DNA of 64,000 bases from Acetobacter sicerae (GTDB lineage Bacteria; Pseudomonadota; Alphaproteobacteria; Acetobacterales; Acetobacteraceae): positions 1-64,000 of the forward strand of contig NZ_JAAABN010000009.1 in the NCBI RefSeq assembly GCF_011516765.1, read 5' to 3'. The notes below the pieces were generated by a model, which saw nothing but the letters and a program-made list of their open reading frames with translations, searched no databases and had not been told where the DNA came from. A program made the translations under genes and the position numbers. This document shows positions 16,559 through 25,499 of this stretch, one piece after another. Position 1 is the stretch's first letter. Each line of letters starts with the position of its first letter.

Positions 16559-17592
16559 CAGTCGTCATCGTCTCCTGATTCAAGCTGAGCTCGGAATTCT
16601 TCAGACAGAAGTAATTGCGTACCCTCTACGACGATTTGCGTTTCGTGTGTGATTTGTCCTGGAGTATCTTGGATCAGGTAGCCACCTTCTCGGTCCGGCA
16701 CGTCGGTCGTAAGGGGTAGGCGTGTAAATTTTCCGTGTCCGTTATCACGGTATATCCACGACTTACCTTGCAGCCAGATAATAGCTGATGCAGGTATCCG
16801 GATACCGGGACGTTCCTCTTCGGTAGGCAGGAGAACGGAAACATTCATGCCCGCGACAAGCTGACTTTCAGCCGACGCAAAATAGAAAAAGCTACGCCCC
16901 TGAATAGCAGGATCGGTCATGGTTACAGGAGACAAATAGTGGAGCATTGTCCCGTGTCCACCCGTGTTTCCATAATCGGTCACATCCGCCTGACTTGGTG
17001 GGGTTGGTAGATCCGTATCTGGTGGAAGGGTCACCTTGACCAAGACCACTTGTTGTTGAAGTAACTGTGTAATGAAAATTGTATTTTTTTCGGTAGCGTC
17101 AGATATGACCGAACCAAATTGCTGTCTGATAATATTAAGTGCGTTATTCACCCGGACCTGTTCTGCTTTTACCATAGCTGAGTTGGACTGAAATCTGGCT
17201 GTTGTCTCCTGGAATTGTTCCTGAGAGATATTCTGCCGGTCGCGATACAGTCCTTTGTCACGATCGAGTTTCGCACGGGCAAGCGTCTGCTGTGCCTGCA
17301 TGCTCTCCAGCCGCGCTTTCATGTCAGCATAATCACTAACAAGAGTGATAAGTTGTGTTGCGTTCAGAACGTAACCATAGGCGGGAACCAACTTTCTCCA
17401 AGGCACGATGCTGGGTCGTGCAGAAGCGATGCCACTCTTCGTAACTGCTTCCGGGGAGACCGTCACGGTCGCCTCTGCGCCAAGAACCGAAACTGGTGGA
17501 TCATCATCATCTGCAATAGCAATGTCCGCCACGTTTAGAACTAGGAAGACAGAAAGACCTACAAGAGGCAGCCAGAAGGCCCTCGCTTTCAT
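16558..17592 (-). CDS. RND efflux periplasmic adaptor subunit (CzcB/CusB-like)
   Basis: 344 residues with an N-terminal signal or anchor (about 8-28). A short alpha-helical hairpin (about 95-165, QAQQTLARAKLDRDKGLYRD) sits between lipoyl/barrel halves, as in membrane-fusion proteins. The C-terminal half has the usual NVSVLLPTEEERPGIRIP and WIYRDNGHGKF segments. It ends in an acidic GDDDD tail. It overlaps the pump gene by 1 bp and the outer-membrane factor gene by 4 bp (ATGA), so translation is coupled. It should bridge pump and TolC-like channel. Confidence 0.85.
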   Translation of the reverse strand: MKARAFWLPLVGLSVFLVLNVADIAIADDDDPPVSVLGAEATVTVSPEAVTKSGIASARPSIVPWRKLVPAYGYVLNATQLITLVSDYADMKARLESMQAQQTLARAKLDRDKGLYRDRQNISQEQFQETTARFQSNSAMVKAEQVRVNNALNIIRQQFGSVISDATEKNTIFITQLLQQQVVLVKVTLPPDTDLPTPPSQADVTDYGNTGGHGTMLHYLSPVTMTDPAIQGRSFFYFASAESQLVAGMNVSVLLPTEEERPGIRIPASAIIWLQGKSWIYRDNGHGKFTRLPLTTDVPDREGGYLIQDTPGQITHETQIVVEGTQLLLSEEFRAQLESGDDDD

Positions 17593-19031
17593 GGTGAGTT
17601 CCTTTGGTTATTTTCAAGCAGGCCGGAAACCTGCGCGGCACTGGTGTGATCAAAAATGGGCTGCTGCATGCCATCTTCGATCTGACCTATGGCTTGCCGT
17701 TGCTGAATTTCTGCTTCAAGAAGAGCGGTCTCTGCTTGAATCTGCTCTATATGAGTCATAACCATCGTTGGTCGGTCGATTGCGCCTGACTGAAGGCGGT
17801 GCTGCATCTGGTTCAGCCTTACCCGTACGGTTTTGGCAAGTTCATCCGCCTGTAGCAGAATTGATGTCGTGCCGCGGTAATTGGCCGTAGCCTGCGAGAT
17901 GGACTTAAACACCGTGTTCTCTGCACGCCGGAGACGAGCCGCCGCCTCATGCTCCTGCCCAACAGCTTCAGCTATGGGGCCTTCGTTCTGATTGAAAATC
18001 GGAATTTGCAGAGAGGGATTTACCTCAAAGCGATTTGAAATATCCCAGTTATAGGCGGGACTGATGGTGACATCGGGATAGCGTCGGGAAACTTCGACCC
18101 GTAGAGCCTGTCGGGCGGCGTCATAAGACGCAAGAAGTTCCCGCAGATCCGCGCGTTGCATTACGGCTTGGTATCTCATGTCCTGTGAATCGCGGTATTC
18201 CATGAGGTCGGGACAGACATCAAATGCTTTTGTATCAAGAGCAATGGAATCAAGTGCTTCGGCAGGAACCCCGATTGCTCCTGCCAGAGCTGCCTTACGG
18301 ACGGCATACTCGCGCCGCAGATCACTGACAGACAACTCGGCATGGATCATTTCCGTCCGTACCTGCGATATTTCGAGAGCGGATGCTCGCCCCTGATCAA
18401 AACGTGCCTGTTCCAGGGTAAAGAGTTCGCGTTTAGCTGCCGCAGTCTCTTCCACAAGCTTGAGGCGCCCGGATACAGCCCAGACGCCGAGAAGAGCAGA
18501 CCGCGTGTCGCTGCGTAGTTTCCATGCAGTATTGATGACTTCCCATTGCGCGACGGCAGCCCGATATCTGGCTTCTTTGATACGGTGATAACGCCTGCCG
18601 AAAAATTCGATCAGTATTGACGCGCCGTAGCCGACGTAATGAGCCGATGGGCCACCCAGCACCGTGAAACTGGGATTGGGCAGTTGACCGGCTGTCTTGA
18701 TTCCAGCGCGAGCCGTTTCCAGTTCAGCTTTAGCTACAAGGATATCGGGATGAAAATACAAGGTAGCAAGCGTCAGGCGAGTGATGCCCCATGCGTTTTC
18801 CTGACTCGATACGTTTGGTCCGAGAACTTTTGTAATGAATTCTTGCAATCCGGCATCCGTAAATTGACGGCTGGAAAATTTCTGGACATCTGATTCCGGC
18901 GAAATATTTGAGTGATCACTATTTGTACAGCCACAGAGCAGGGGAAAAATCAGGAGAATGAATGCCGCATTATAGCGTGTGCGTCTCCTTACCTGCTTAA
19001 TATATTCTAGAGTATTATATGATTTATACAT
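17589..19031 (-). CDS. TolC-family outer-membrane efflux lipoprotein (CzcC/CusC-like)
   Basis: 480 residues. The N-terminus ends in LLCGC, a lipobox, so it should be acylated. Two long coiled-coil repeats typical of OEP proteins are visible, for example LETARAGIKTAGQLPNPSF early on, repeated in the second half by a matching helical pair around QHRLQSGAIDRPT. It forms the exit duct for the RND pump encoded downstream. It overlaps the CDF gene upstream by 8 bp and the adaptor by 4 bp. Confidence 0.85.
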   Translation of the reverse strand: MYKSYNTLEYIKQVRRRTRYNAAFILLIFPLLCGCTNSDHSNISPESDVQKFSSRQFTDAGLQEFITKVLGPNVSSQENAWGITRLTLATLYFHPDILVAKAELETARAGIKTAGQLPNPSFTVLGGPSAHYVGYGASILIEFFGRRYHRIKEARYRAAVAQWEVINTAWKLRSDTRSALLGVWAVSGRLKLVEETAAAKRELFTLEQARFDQGRASALEISQVRTEMIHAELSVSDLRREYAVRKAALAGAIGVPAEALDSIALDTKAFDVCPDLMEYRDSQDMRYQAVMQRADLRELLASYDAARQALRVEVSRRYPDVTISPAYNWDISNRFEVNPSLQIPIFNQNEGPIAEAVGQEHEAAARLRRAENTVFKSISQATANYRGTTSILLQADELAKTVRVRLNQMQHRLQSGAIDRPTMVMTHIEQIQAETALLEAEIQQRQAIGQIEDGMQQPIFDHTSAAQVSGLLENNQRNSP

Positions 19032-19674
19032 TGATATGTCGTGATATATCTGATTTGTTATCTGTTAGTTCTACTCTCGATTGTCGCATAATCTGCACAC
19101 CTCCACTAATACCAAGCATCGCAAGGATGGCAGCTACCGCAATATCCGGCCACGCAGAACGAGTGCCAAACACGCCCAGAGCTGCCAGCACAACGGCAAC
19201 ATTTCCGATCGCATCATTACGAGAGCAGATCCATACAGAACGGCGGTTGGCATCACCTTTCCGGTGTGTCCATAATATGAGGGCACAGGCCAGATTGACC
19301 GCGAGGGCAAGCAGACCAATGCCGCCCATTGCGTCTGGGTGAGGCGGATGGTTGCTGTTCATTACTATCCACCCAGCATTGGCCATTACCCATAGCCCAG
19401 CCATGAACAGGGTCAGGCCTTTCAGAAAGGCCGCGCCAGCTCGCCATCGCAATGCCATTCCGGCAACACTGAGGCTTATTGCGTAGTTGGCGCTGTCGCC
19501 AAGGAAATCAATCGCGTCCGCCTGTACGGATGCAGATCCAACCGACACGCCAGCCCCAGCTTCAACGGCAAACATGCTGGCATTGAGAAAAAGCGCGATC
19601 AGGAGCGCTCTCCGCCATGATTTATTGATTGGTAGCGGCGTATCTGTGCATCCACCACAGCATCCTCCTGCCAT
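19024..19674 (-). CDS. Cation diffusion facilitator (CzcD-like) exporter
   Basis: 216 residues. I choose ATG at 19674, with AGGGAGG upstream, over the longer frame to 19725 because that one would start inside the operator. A Cys-rich N-tip (GGCCGGCTD) may bind metal. Six helices follow, with DAIDFLGDSANY in TM2 and CSRNDAIGNVAV in TM5. These are the acidic/Asn metal-site motifs of the CDF subgroup often annotated as cation transporter. It is the promoter-proximal gene of the efflux operon and moves Zn/Cd/Co-type cations from cytoplasm to periplasm, where the RND system can finish export. Confidence 0.85.
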   Translation of the reverse strand: MAGGCCGGCTDTPLPINKSWRRALLIALFLNASMFAVEAGAGVSVGSASVQADAIDFLGDSANYAISLSVAGMALRWRAGAAFLKGLTLFMAGLWVMANAGWIVMNSNHPPHPDAMGGIGLLALAVNLACALILWTHRKGDANRRSVWICSRNDAIGNVAVVLAALGVFGTRSAWPDIAVAAILAMLGISGGVQIMRQSRVELTDNKSDISRHINV

Positions 19675-19714
19675 CCAGCGCCTCCCTGACGAATCATCTG
19701 TTTTAATGTATGCT

Positions 19715-19733
19715 CCCTGTAGCAACTACAGGG
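19715..19733 (-). promoter_or_regulatory. MerR-type operator and stretched promoter for the efflux operon
   Basis: Perfect 8-3-8 palindrome CCCTGTAG-caa-CTACAGGG. Read on the minus strand it lies between TTGACC (-35) and an ATACAT/TACATT -10 with a 20-21 bp spacer. This over-long spacing is the hallmark of promoters opened by MerR-family activators. It sits between the CDF gene and the divergent MerR gene. Confidence 0.8.
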
Positions 19734-19747
19734 TCAAGAGGCAGGGA

Positions 19748-20146
19748 ATGCGATCGATTGGTGCCTTGGGGAAGGCGACGAATACCAAAGTCGAGACGAT
19801 CCGCTATTACGAACGGATCGGTCTTCTGGCTCCGCCACAGCGGACCGATGGCAATTATCGCACTTATGATGATGAGGCACTCGCGAGACTGTCTTTTATT
19901 CGTCGATCTCGGGATCTGGGTTTTTCATTAGACCAGGTAAGAGCTCTATTATCCCTAACGGATCAGGGAACCCAGGATTGTAAGACAGTTGATAGAATTG
20001 CTCGTGACCATATGGCAGAAATTGAGCGCAAAATTGCGGATCTCATCGCATTGCGCCATGAACTTTCTACGATGATAGAATCATGCGGGGGAGGTAATAT
20101 TTCAGAATGCCGAATTATTGAAGCACTTTCTCCGTTTGATAATTAG
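19748..20146 (+). CDS. MerR-family metal-responsive regulator
   Basis: 132 residues from ATG 19748 (GCAGGGA upstream). The N-terminal winged helix carries the family signature [14 protein letters not shown] dimerisation helix follows, and the C-terminus has Cys residues in QDCKTVDRIA and SCGGGNISEC, the positions used for metal in MerR/CadR/PbrR proteins. It reads away from the efflux operon with the matched operator between them, so it should switch that operon on in response to a divalent cation. Sequence alone does not fix which metal. Confidence 0.9.
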   Translation: MRSIGALGKATNTKVETIRYYERIGLLAPPQRTDGNYRTYDDEALARLSFIRRSRDLGFSLDQVRALLSLTDQGTQDCKTVDRIARDHMAEIERKIADLIALRHELSTMIESCGGGNISECRIIEALSPFDN

Positions 20147-20498
20147 TTCTCCTGACTTTTTTCGCAGCCAGTCGATTCTGCATTTGACGGAAGATTACCC
20201 GAAATAGTTATACGGCCTCATCCTCACGTGTCAGAATCTGAAAAATCCTCATGGAAAATTCAAGGACTATACGTGCTCCCATGGTGGCAGTTTATGATCA
20301 GGCCAGTTCTGAAGCAGACATTCGGCTTCCCCCCCATTGCAGTCGTGATTTCCGGTAGGTGACGGGGACGCCGTGTTCCGGAATGAGGGGCCAGGTGTTT
20401 CTGCGGTTGGATGGGATCCCGCGTGGGAAGTGGTGATCAGAGGAAGAGGGTGGCTTCGCCTTCTGTGCCGAATAACCGGCATCAGAGGAGAGTTTTCC
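20147..20498. other. Intergenic stretch between merR and the DUF932 gene
   Basis: AT-richer at its left end and GC-rich at its right. No gene, clear terminator or repeat is visible. The right end holds the AGAGGAG ribosome site of the next gene. This is the seam between the efflux cargo and the backbone. Confidence 0.4.
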
Positions 20499-21701
20499 AT
20501 GACTACAACCACCATCCTGCCCCCTGCGTTCCGTGGTGCGGCGTCCGGCGGCTTCCGGATCGATCCTTCGCGCGGGAAGCGTAGTGCCCGCGTCTCGTCC
20601 GAATGGTTCTCGCGCCCCGATGATGAGCGGTATCTCTCGCTGTCCGAGCTGCATGCCGCCACGCTGGCGCGTGCGGATCGGGCTACGGCCCGCACGGTAG
20701 AAAGCCGCGCCATCCGAGTGGAGGCGAGCCGCGACAATGCCGAGCGCCTGACCCTGACCGTGCCGGGGCAGAATGACCCGATTGCTCCCACACACTGGTC
20801 CTTTGGCCAGATGTGCAGCCTGGTTGGTGCCCCCTCGTCGTACCTGCGCAATCTTCCGGCTCCGCTGGCGGCAATCAACCTGCAGCACGGGTTGCTGTCG
20901 CACCGGGCCGAACTGGTCAAGACGCTGGAAACCGAGGACGGGCGCGTCGAACTGCGTGCTTTAACTGGTCCCGATTACGGTCGTATCTGGGACCATGAAC
21001 TGGTGGGCGCGGTGCGCAAGATCGCCGGTGATGGCACCGGCGATACCAACTGGAAGGTGCCCGGTGTGATCGACTGGGCCACCATGACCCATAACCCCTA
21101 TGTGGACATTACGAAGGAAACCACGACGCTCTACGCATCGGATCGCGATGTGTTCCTGTTTCTCGTCGACGATACACACCCGATTGAGGCGGGACGCCTG
21201 CCCAATGGTGAGCCCGATCTCTATTTCCGGGGTTTCTATGCATGGAATTCAGAAGTCGGCAGCAAGAGCCTCGGCATTGCGTCATTCTACCTGCGCGGAG
21301 TGTGTCAAAATCGTATGTTGTGGGGCGTCGAAAATTTCGAACAGATCACGATCCGGCATAGCAAGTTTGCAGCCTCACGCTTCGTGCATCAGGCGACACC
21401 GGCGCTACGGAACTTCGCCACAGCCAGCCCGGCCTCGTTCGTCTCGGGCATTCAGGCCTCGCGCAAGGCGCTGGTGGCGAAAACCGACGAGGACCGCGAA
21501 AGTTTCCTGCGTCGTCGCGGGTTCTCGAAGCCAGAGACAACGAAGATCATCGAAACCGTGCTGCATGAGGAAGGGCGCAAGCCGGAGAGCGTGTTCGATT
21601 TCGTGCAGGGGATCACGGCGCTGGCGCGGACAAAGGCCAATCAGGACACGCGGCTGGATCTGGAGGAGAAGGCCCGCAGGCTGATGGAGCGTGCGTCCTG
21701 A
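20499..21701 (+). CDS. DUF932-family protein
   Basis: 400 residues from ATG 20499 (AGAGGAGA upstream); the longer frame from 20373 lacks a ribosome site. The central part (about 85-330) matches DUF932: SFGQMCSLVGAPSSYLRNLP, WDHELVGAVRKIAG, then FLFLVDDTHPIEAG and YLRGVCQNRMLWG. The family is common in plasmids, phages and ICEs. It is related to the phage/plasmid YfjQ/YubP-type proteins, with no firmly established activity. It is followed by a strong terminator and then by other backbone genes. Confidence 0.85.
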   Translation: MTTTTILPPAFRGAASGGFRIDPSRGKRSARVSSEWFSRPDDERYLSLSELHAATLARADRATARTVESRAIRVEASRDNAERLTLTVPGQNDPIAPTHWSFGQMCSLVGAPSSYLRNLPAPLAAINLQHGLLSHRAELVKTLETEDGRVELRALTGPDYGRIWDHELVGAVRKIAGDGTGDTNWKVPGVIDWATMTHNPYVDITKETTTLYASDRDVFLFLVDDTHPIEAGRLPNGEPDLYFRGFYAWNSEVGSKSLGIASFYLRGVCQNRMLWGVENFEQITIRHSKFAASRFVHQATPALRNFATASPASFVSGIQASRKALVAKTDEDRESFLRRRGFSKPETTKIIETVLHEEGRKPESVFDFVQGITALARTKANQDTRLDLEEKARRLMERAS

Positions 21702-21740
21702 AAGACGACTGCACGCTTTTCCGTAAAGACGTTTTTACGA

Positions 21741-21765
21741 GCCCGGCCACTGCGCCGGGCTTTTT
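21741..21765 (+). terminator. Rho-independent terminator after DUF932
   Basis: GCCCGGC at 21741-21747 pairs with GCCGGGC at 21754-21760, followed by TTTTT. This is a textbook intrinsic terminator 40-65 bp past the stop codon. Confidence 0.9.
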
Positions 21766-21784
21766 CGTTTCGGGAGTTTTTCCG

Positions 21785-22225
21785 ATGGCTGATTTCTTCA
21801 CGCATTTTTCCTGCGTTCTCGATGTGGGCACAGTGGACAATGCCGCAAAGGCGCTCGACCTCTACAATGCGTTCATGGACGAACTGGCGGCGGAAGATCC
21901 ACCCTCTGACGGTTTTGTCCTATCGATCGTGCCCGAATATGGCGGCACGAAACTCTGGATGCACGATGAGACGATCGGAGATCCGCATCAGGTGGTGGAA
22001 TTCGTGCTACGCTGTGCGCGAATATTCCGGTTGCGGGGCCGATGGGGATTCCAGTGGGCCAATACGGCCTCACGTCCCCGGATAGGCGCCTTCAGCGGCG
22101 GTGCGCATCTGCTTGACCTTGGCAGGCGCAAAACGATTTCATGGATGACCACCGATCGCTGGCTGGCGATCGCCCTGGACGGAGGCAATCCCGACACAGG
22201 AGGGCAGGGCGATGACCTTGCATGA
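21785..22225 (+). CDS. Conserved hypothetical backbone protein
   Basis: 146 residues, beginning 20 bp after the DUF932 terminator. No signal peptide or membrane segment is seen. It is a compact alpha/beta-looking protein with recognisable patches FVLSIVPEYGGTKLWMHDE and QVVEFVLRCARIFRLRG, and Trp-rich motifs near the end (WGFQWANT, SWMTTDRW). Proteins like this accompany DUF932 and Toprim genes in alphaproteobacterial conjugative elements, but I know of no function. It overlaps the next gene by 14 bp in a different frame, implying coupled translation. Confidence 0.7.
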   Translation: MADFFTHFSCVLDVGTVDNAAKALDLYNAFMDELAAEDPPSDGFVLSIVPEYGGTKLWMHDETIGDPHQVVEFVLRCARIFRLRGRWGFQWANTASRPRIGAFSGGAHLLDLGRRKTISWMTTDRWLAIALDGGNPDTGGQGDDLA

Positions 22226-23258
22226 TGCAGGCGATCTCGCCCGTCGGCTGGCGGAGAACGCGGAGGCGGTGTGCCGGCAGTATCTGTCCGCCGGTCGCCG
22301 TCACGGCAATTACTGGCTGGTCGGTGACGTGCGCAATACGCCCGGCCAGTCGCTGTTCGTCCGGCTCCACGACACCGCCAACGGCAGGGCGGGAAAATGG
22401 ACGGACGCTCAGTCGGGTGAGCATGGCGACCTGCTCGACGTGATCCGCGAAAGCCTCGGCCTGGTGGATTTCCGCGACGTGGCCGACGAGGCACGCGCCT
22501 TCCTCAGCCTGCCGCATCCTGACCCAGTGCCGCCGTCACAGGACCGACCTGCCCGTGAGCGTGCTTCCGCCAGTTCTTCCGAAGCGGCACGACGGCTCTG
22601 GGCCATGTCCGGGCCGATCATAGGCACATCCGTAGACGCGTATCTCCGTAGACGCGACATTACGCTTTTGCACGGAACCGAAGCCCTGCGCTTCCATCCG
22701 CGTTGCTTTTACCGCCCGGACGAGGACGGTCTGACCGAGACCTGGCCCGCCATGATCGCCGCTGTCACCGACCTCGACGGCACTCTGACCGGTGTGCATC
22801 GCACCTGGCTGGCGGCGGACGGCCGTGGCAAGGCACCGGTCGACCATCCGCGCCGTGCCTTGGGCGGGCTGCTCGGTCATGCCGTGCGCTTCGGGGTGGC
22901 ATCCGACGTGCTCGCCGCCGGGGAAGGCATCGAGACGGTGCTTTCGCTGCGGCAGGTTCTGCCCGATCTGCCATTGGCCGCCTGCCTGTCTTCGGCACAT
23001 CTCGCTGCCCTGATCTTTCCGCCGCTGCTACGCCGTCTCTACGTCCTGCGCGACGACGATCCGGCCGGGGATCAGGCGCTGGCGACGCTGCACGCCCGCG
23101 CGGGTGACGCCGGGATCGAACTGATCGGCCTGTCGCCACGGCTGGGCGATTTCAATGATGATCTCCGTGCGCTGGGACGCGGCGCGCTGCGGGCGATCCT
23201 GCATCCGCAACTCGCGCCAGCGGACGTGGCACGCTTTCTGGAGGCCGCCGATACCTGA
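22212..23258 (+). CDS. Toprim-domain protein, primase-like
   Basis: 348 residues. The N-terminal part (about 1-110) resembles the zinc-ribbon-less N-domain of plasmid DUF7146/primase-like proteins. The C-terminal half holds a Toprim fold: the catalytic Glu motif GEGIETVLSL (about 235-244) and the DDDPAG motif (about 280), then a Lys/Asp-rich end. Such proteins occur on ICEs and plasmids and may prime replication of transferred single strands. No helicase domain is attached. Confidence 0.85.
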   Translation: MTLHDAGDLARRLAENAEAVCRQYLSAGRRHGNYWLVGDVRNTPGQSLFVRLHDTANGRAGKWTDAQSGEHGDLLDVIRESLGLVDFRDVADEARAFLSLPHPDPVPPSQDRPARERASASSSEAARRLWAMSGPIIGTSVDAYLRRRDITLLHGTEALRFHPRCFYRPDEDGLTETWPAMIAAVTDLDGTLTGVHRTWLAADGRGKAPVDHPRRALGGLLGHAVRFGVASDVLAAGEGIETVLSLRQVLPDLPLAACLSSAHLAALIFPPLLRRLYVLRDDDPAGDQALATLHARAGDAGIELIGLSPRLGDFNDDLRALGRGALRAILHPQLAPADVARFLEAADT

Positions 23259-23390
23259 GCGGGCCGGAAAGAGGAGTGGGGGGGCCGTCTTCTGTCGGCG
23301 GGCCTGTCCTGCCTCCCGTCCGGCAGGTCCGCGCCCCGGCCTTTCAAGTGGGGAGCGGGCGTCAGCCGGGCCGGGCCTTCAATGGCGTGA

Positions 23391-23451
23391 GCCGGCTATT
23401 TTCCGTCGCGCCCTGTGGGGGCGCTTTACATCGCGAGGCAAAATAGCCGGC
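23391..23451 (+). repeat. Nested inverted repeat, copy 1
   Basis: Outer arms GCCGGCTATTTT (23391-23402) and AAAATAGCCGGC (23440-23451) are perfect 12-base complements. Inside lie GCGCCC/GGGCGC and the sequence TCGCGA. It lies in the 320-bp gap 23259-23578, which has no gene, before the DUF2493 gene. Confidence 0.65.
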
Positions 23452-23578
23452 CCCCTGCCATCCTTCGCTGTGCTGCGGCCGCGCGCCAGCGCGCGGTTCC
23501 GGCCCGTCCCTGGTCTGCCGCTGTCCGCCCCCGGAAAGGCCGCGAAGGGCGCAGCCGGAGACCTGGGAGGACAGCCTC

Positions 23579-24508
23579 ATGACCCGCATGACCGACGATT
23601 TCGAACCGCCGCACGCCGCTTCATCCACCGCGCATGTGCTGACCGAACTCCAGATGTATGGCTACCGTCCCTTCGCGGACGAGCCGGACCCCAGGCCGCT
23701 ACCCGAAGCGCAGCGCATCGGGGGTGCTGTGGCCGACATCTTCGACGCCATCGCTGCGACGCTGACCGACACACGGCTGGAAGCCGATCTCGAAGCATTG
23801 CTCTGGTCCACCGTGAACATCTTCCACCGCATGGTCGGCCAGGTTGAGCGTGAGCTTGACCGCAACGAGCAGGCGCAGAAACGGAGCCAGCAGGAACAGG
23901 ATGGCAGCGAGATCCGCTCGGTGGAACTGGAGCGGCTGATCGCCGAAGGGCTGACCCTGATCGAGCGCCGCAACGCCTACGAGATCTTCCGCGACGAGGC
24001 GCAGGAGCAGTTCGAGCGCCTGACCCTGAGCGCGTGGCGTCCGAAGGCCGGCTCGCTGGTGTCACGTCGCACCATGACGGCCTCCATGATCGACAGCCGC
24101 GATTTCCTCAACGCCCGACGCCGCGCCGAGGGCGAGTTGCTGGTCCCGCCCGGCCCCAAGGTGGTCGTGACCGGGGGCCTGGACTTCGACGACCATATCC
24201 TGATCTGGGACCGGCTGGATAAGGTGCGGGCCAAGCATCCCGACATGGTGCTGCTCCACGGTGGCTCGCCCAAAGGTGCTGAGTTCATTGCCTCACGTTG
24301 GGCCGATCACCGCGATATCGTGCAGATCGCCTTCAAGCCGGACTGGACCAGGCATGCCAAGGCGGCGCCCTTCCGTCGTAACGATGCGCTGCTCGACACT
24401 ATGCCGATCGGCGTCATCGTCTTCCCCGGTTCAGGCATCCAGGAAAATCTGGCCGACAAGGCAAAGCGGCTCGGTATCCCGGTCCTGCGGTTCGGAGGCG
24501 GCGCGTGA
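23579..24508 (+). CDS. DUF2493 (SLOG-like Rossmann) protein
   Basis: 309 residues with GGAGGACAG before ATG. The N-terminal two thirds are charged and helical, with a likely coiled coil (about 80-125). The C-terminal domain (about 195-305) matches DUF2493: KVVVTGGLDFDDHILIWDRL, LLHGGSPKGAEFIASRWA and GVIVFPGSGIQENL. DUF2493 belongs to the SLOG/YspA group of nucleotide-sensing Rossmann folds. The family is often in defence or mobile-element loci. The ligand is unknown. Confidence 0.8.
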   Translation: MTRMTDDFEPPHAASSTAHVLTELQMYGYRPFADEPDPRPLPEAQRIGGAVADIFDAIAATLTDTRLEADLEALLWSTVNIFHRMVGQVERELDRNEQAQKRSQQEQDGSEIRSVELERLIAEGLTLIERRNAYEIFRDEAQEQFERLTLSAWRPKAGSLVSRRTMTASMIDSRDFLNARRRAEGELLVPPGPKVVVTGGLDFDDHILIWDRLDKVRAKHPDMVLLHGGSPKGAEFIASRWADHRDIVQIAFKPDWTRHAKAAPFRRNDALLDTMPIGVIVFPGSGIQENLADKAKRLGIPVLRFGGGA

Positions 24509-24538
24509 GCGCTCTCTCCTTCCCCGCAAGCCAGCGTC

Positions 24539-24868
24539 TCAGGCAAGAACCTCAAGACCGTGCTTCTGAATGACGCTCAACAGCTTGAGCGCCATCCCGC
24601 TCGGCCGTTTGGCGCCGCTCTCCCACTTCTCGACCGTGCTTTCGCTCGTGTTCAGATACCGCGCGAAGACCGGCTGGCTGACATTGTTCGCCTCGCGGAG
24701 ACGCTTGATCTCGATCGGCTCGATCGCAGGGGGCACCACCAGATGGCGCGTGTCAAAATCACGCATCGTCGCCTTGTCGAGCGCGCCGACCTTGTGCAGC
24801 ATTACCGCCCCGGAATGAATGGCCTCGGAAATGTCGCTCCGGAAGCTATTTTTTCTCTTCATCGCCAT
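24539..24868 (-). CDS. XRE-family antitoxin (HigA/NadS-like)
   Basis: 109 residues. The C-terminal half is a helix-turn-helix of the XRE type (IKRLREANNVSQPVFARYLN, then STVEKWESGAKRPSG), the usual DNA-binding antitoxin domain. The N-terminus (MKRKNSFRSDISEAIHSGA) probably wraps the toxin. It overlaps the toxin gene by 23 bp and lies downstream of it, the order seen in higBA-type pairs. Together they should stabilise the element. Confidence 0.85.
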   Translation of the reverse strand: MAMKRKNSFRSDISEAIHSGAVMLHKVGALDKATMRDFDTRHLVVPPAIEPIEIKRLREANNVSQPVFARYLNTSESTVEKWESGAKRPSGMALKLLSVIQKHGLEVLA

Positions 24869-25232
24869 GGCATATCTCCGTCAGGTCTCGATCCTTCAAA
24901 AGCCGTTCGACCTGTTCCCCGGTCAGCACGGCATAGGCTTTGGCGAGGGTCCGGAAGTCTTCCAGTTCATCGCTATCGATATTGTCCCGGTCCTTCTTCG
25001 CGAACAGATAGGCGTAGATCCAGTATCGACCGCCTTTCGCAAGAATAATGCTGCGATGCAGGTTCTTGTTCAGGCGCTTCTTGAAGACACCACCACCCAG
25101 ATCGACGGCCTGACCCTTCATGACCTCCCGGATCGCTTTGCAGAGTTCATCGTCTTTGATGCGAGCTTTCCGGGCCGCCCTGGCGAACCAGGCGGTCTTG
25201 AATGCCCGCTGGGATGGCTCGGCATTGGTCAT
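24846..25232 (-). CDS. RelE/HigB-like toxin
   Basis: 128 residues. The region about 14-95 resembles RelE/HigB-2 mRNA interferases: FARAARKARIKDDELCKAI, then VFKKRLNKNLHRSIILAKGG and YWIYAYLFAKKDRDNI. A strong AGGAGGT ribosome site precedes ATG 25232. The palindrome at 25244-25258 just upstream probably is the autoregulatory operator. Toxin-first gene order matches HigBA. Confidence 0.85.
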   Translation of the reverse strand: MTNAEPSQRAFKTAWFARAARKARIKDDELCKAIREVMKGQAVDLGGGVFKKRLNKNLHRSIILAKGGRYWIYAYLFAKKDRDNIDSDELEDFRTLAKAYAVLTGEQVERLLKDRDLTEICHGDEEKK

Positions 25233-25243
25233 GACCTCCTATG

Positions 25244-25258
25244 TAGCACCAGGTGCTA
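25244..25258 (-). promoter_or_regulatory. Toxin-antitoxin operator within promoter spacer
   Basis: Perfect palindrome TAGCACC-a-GGTGCTA. On the minus strand TTGCGA, a 17-bp spacer holding the palindrome, and TACATA make a near-consensus promoter. The -10 is so close to the toxin start that the transcript may be nearly leaderless. Confidence 0.65.
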
Positions 25259-25499
25259 TGGATCGCAAGGTTCTTCGCAACGCCACCGGATCACGGGGGA
25301 AGGCAATAACGCTCGACCTGATTGACCGCAACGTCCGCATACCAGCGATAGATTTCGATGATATCGTCACCGGCGGGACGTAAGCCGCGCGGATTTTCGT
25401 TCCGGTCACCGTATCATCTGCGCTATAATGCGGGTTGCGCCGTGGTGGTGGTGGCAGGCGCGACCGTCCGACATTGTCGGTTGCACGGAGACCGCCGCC

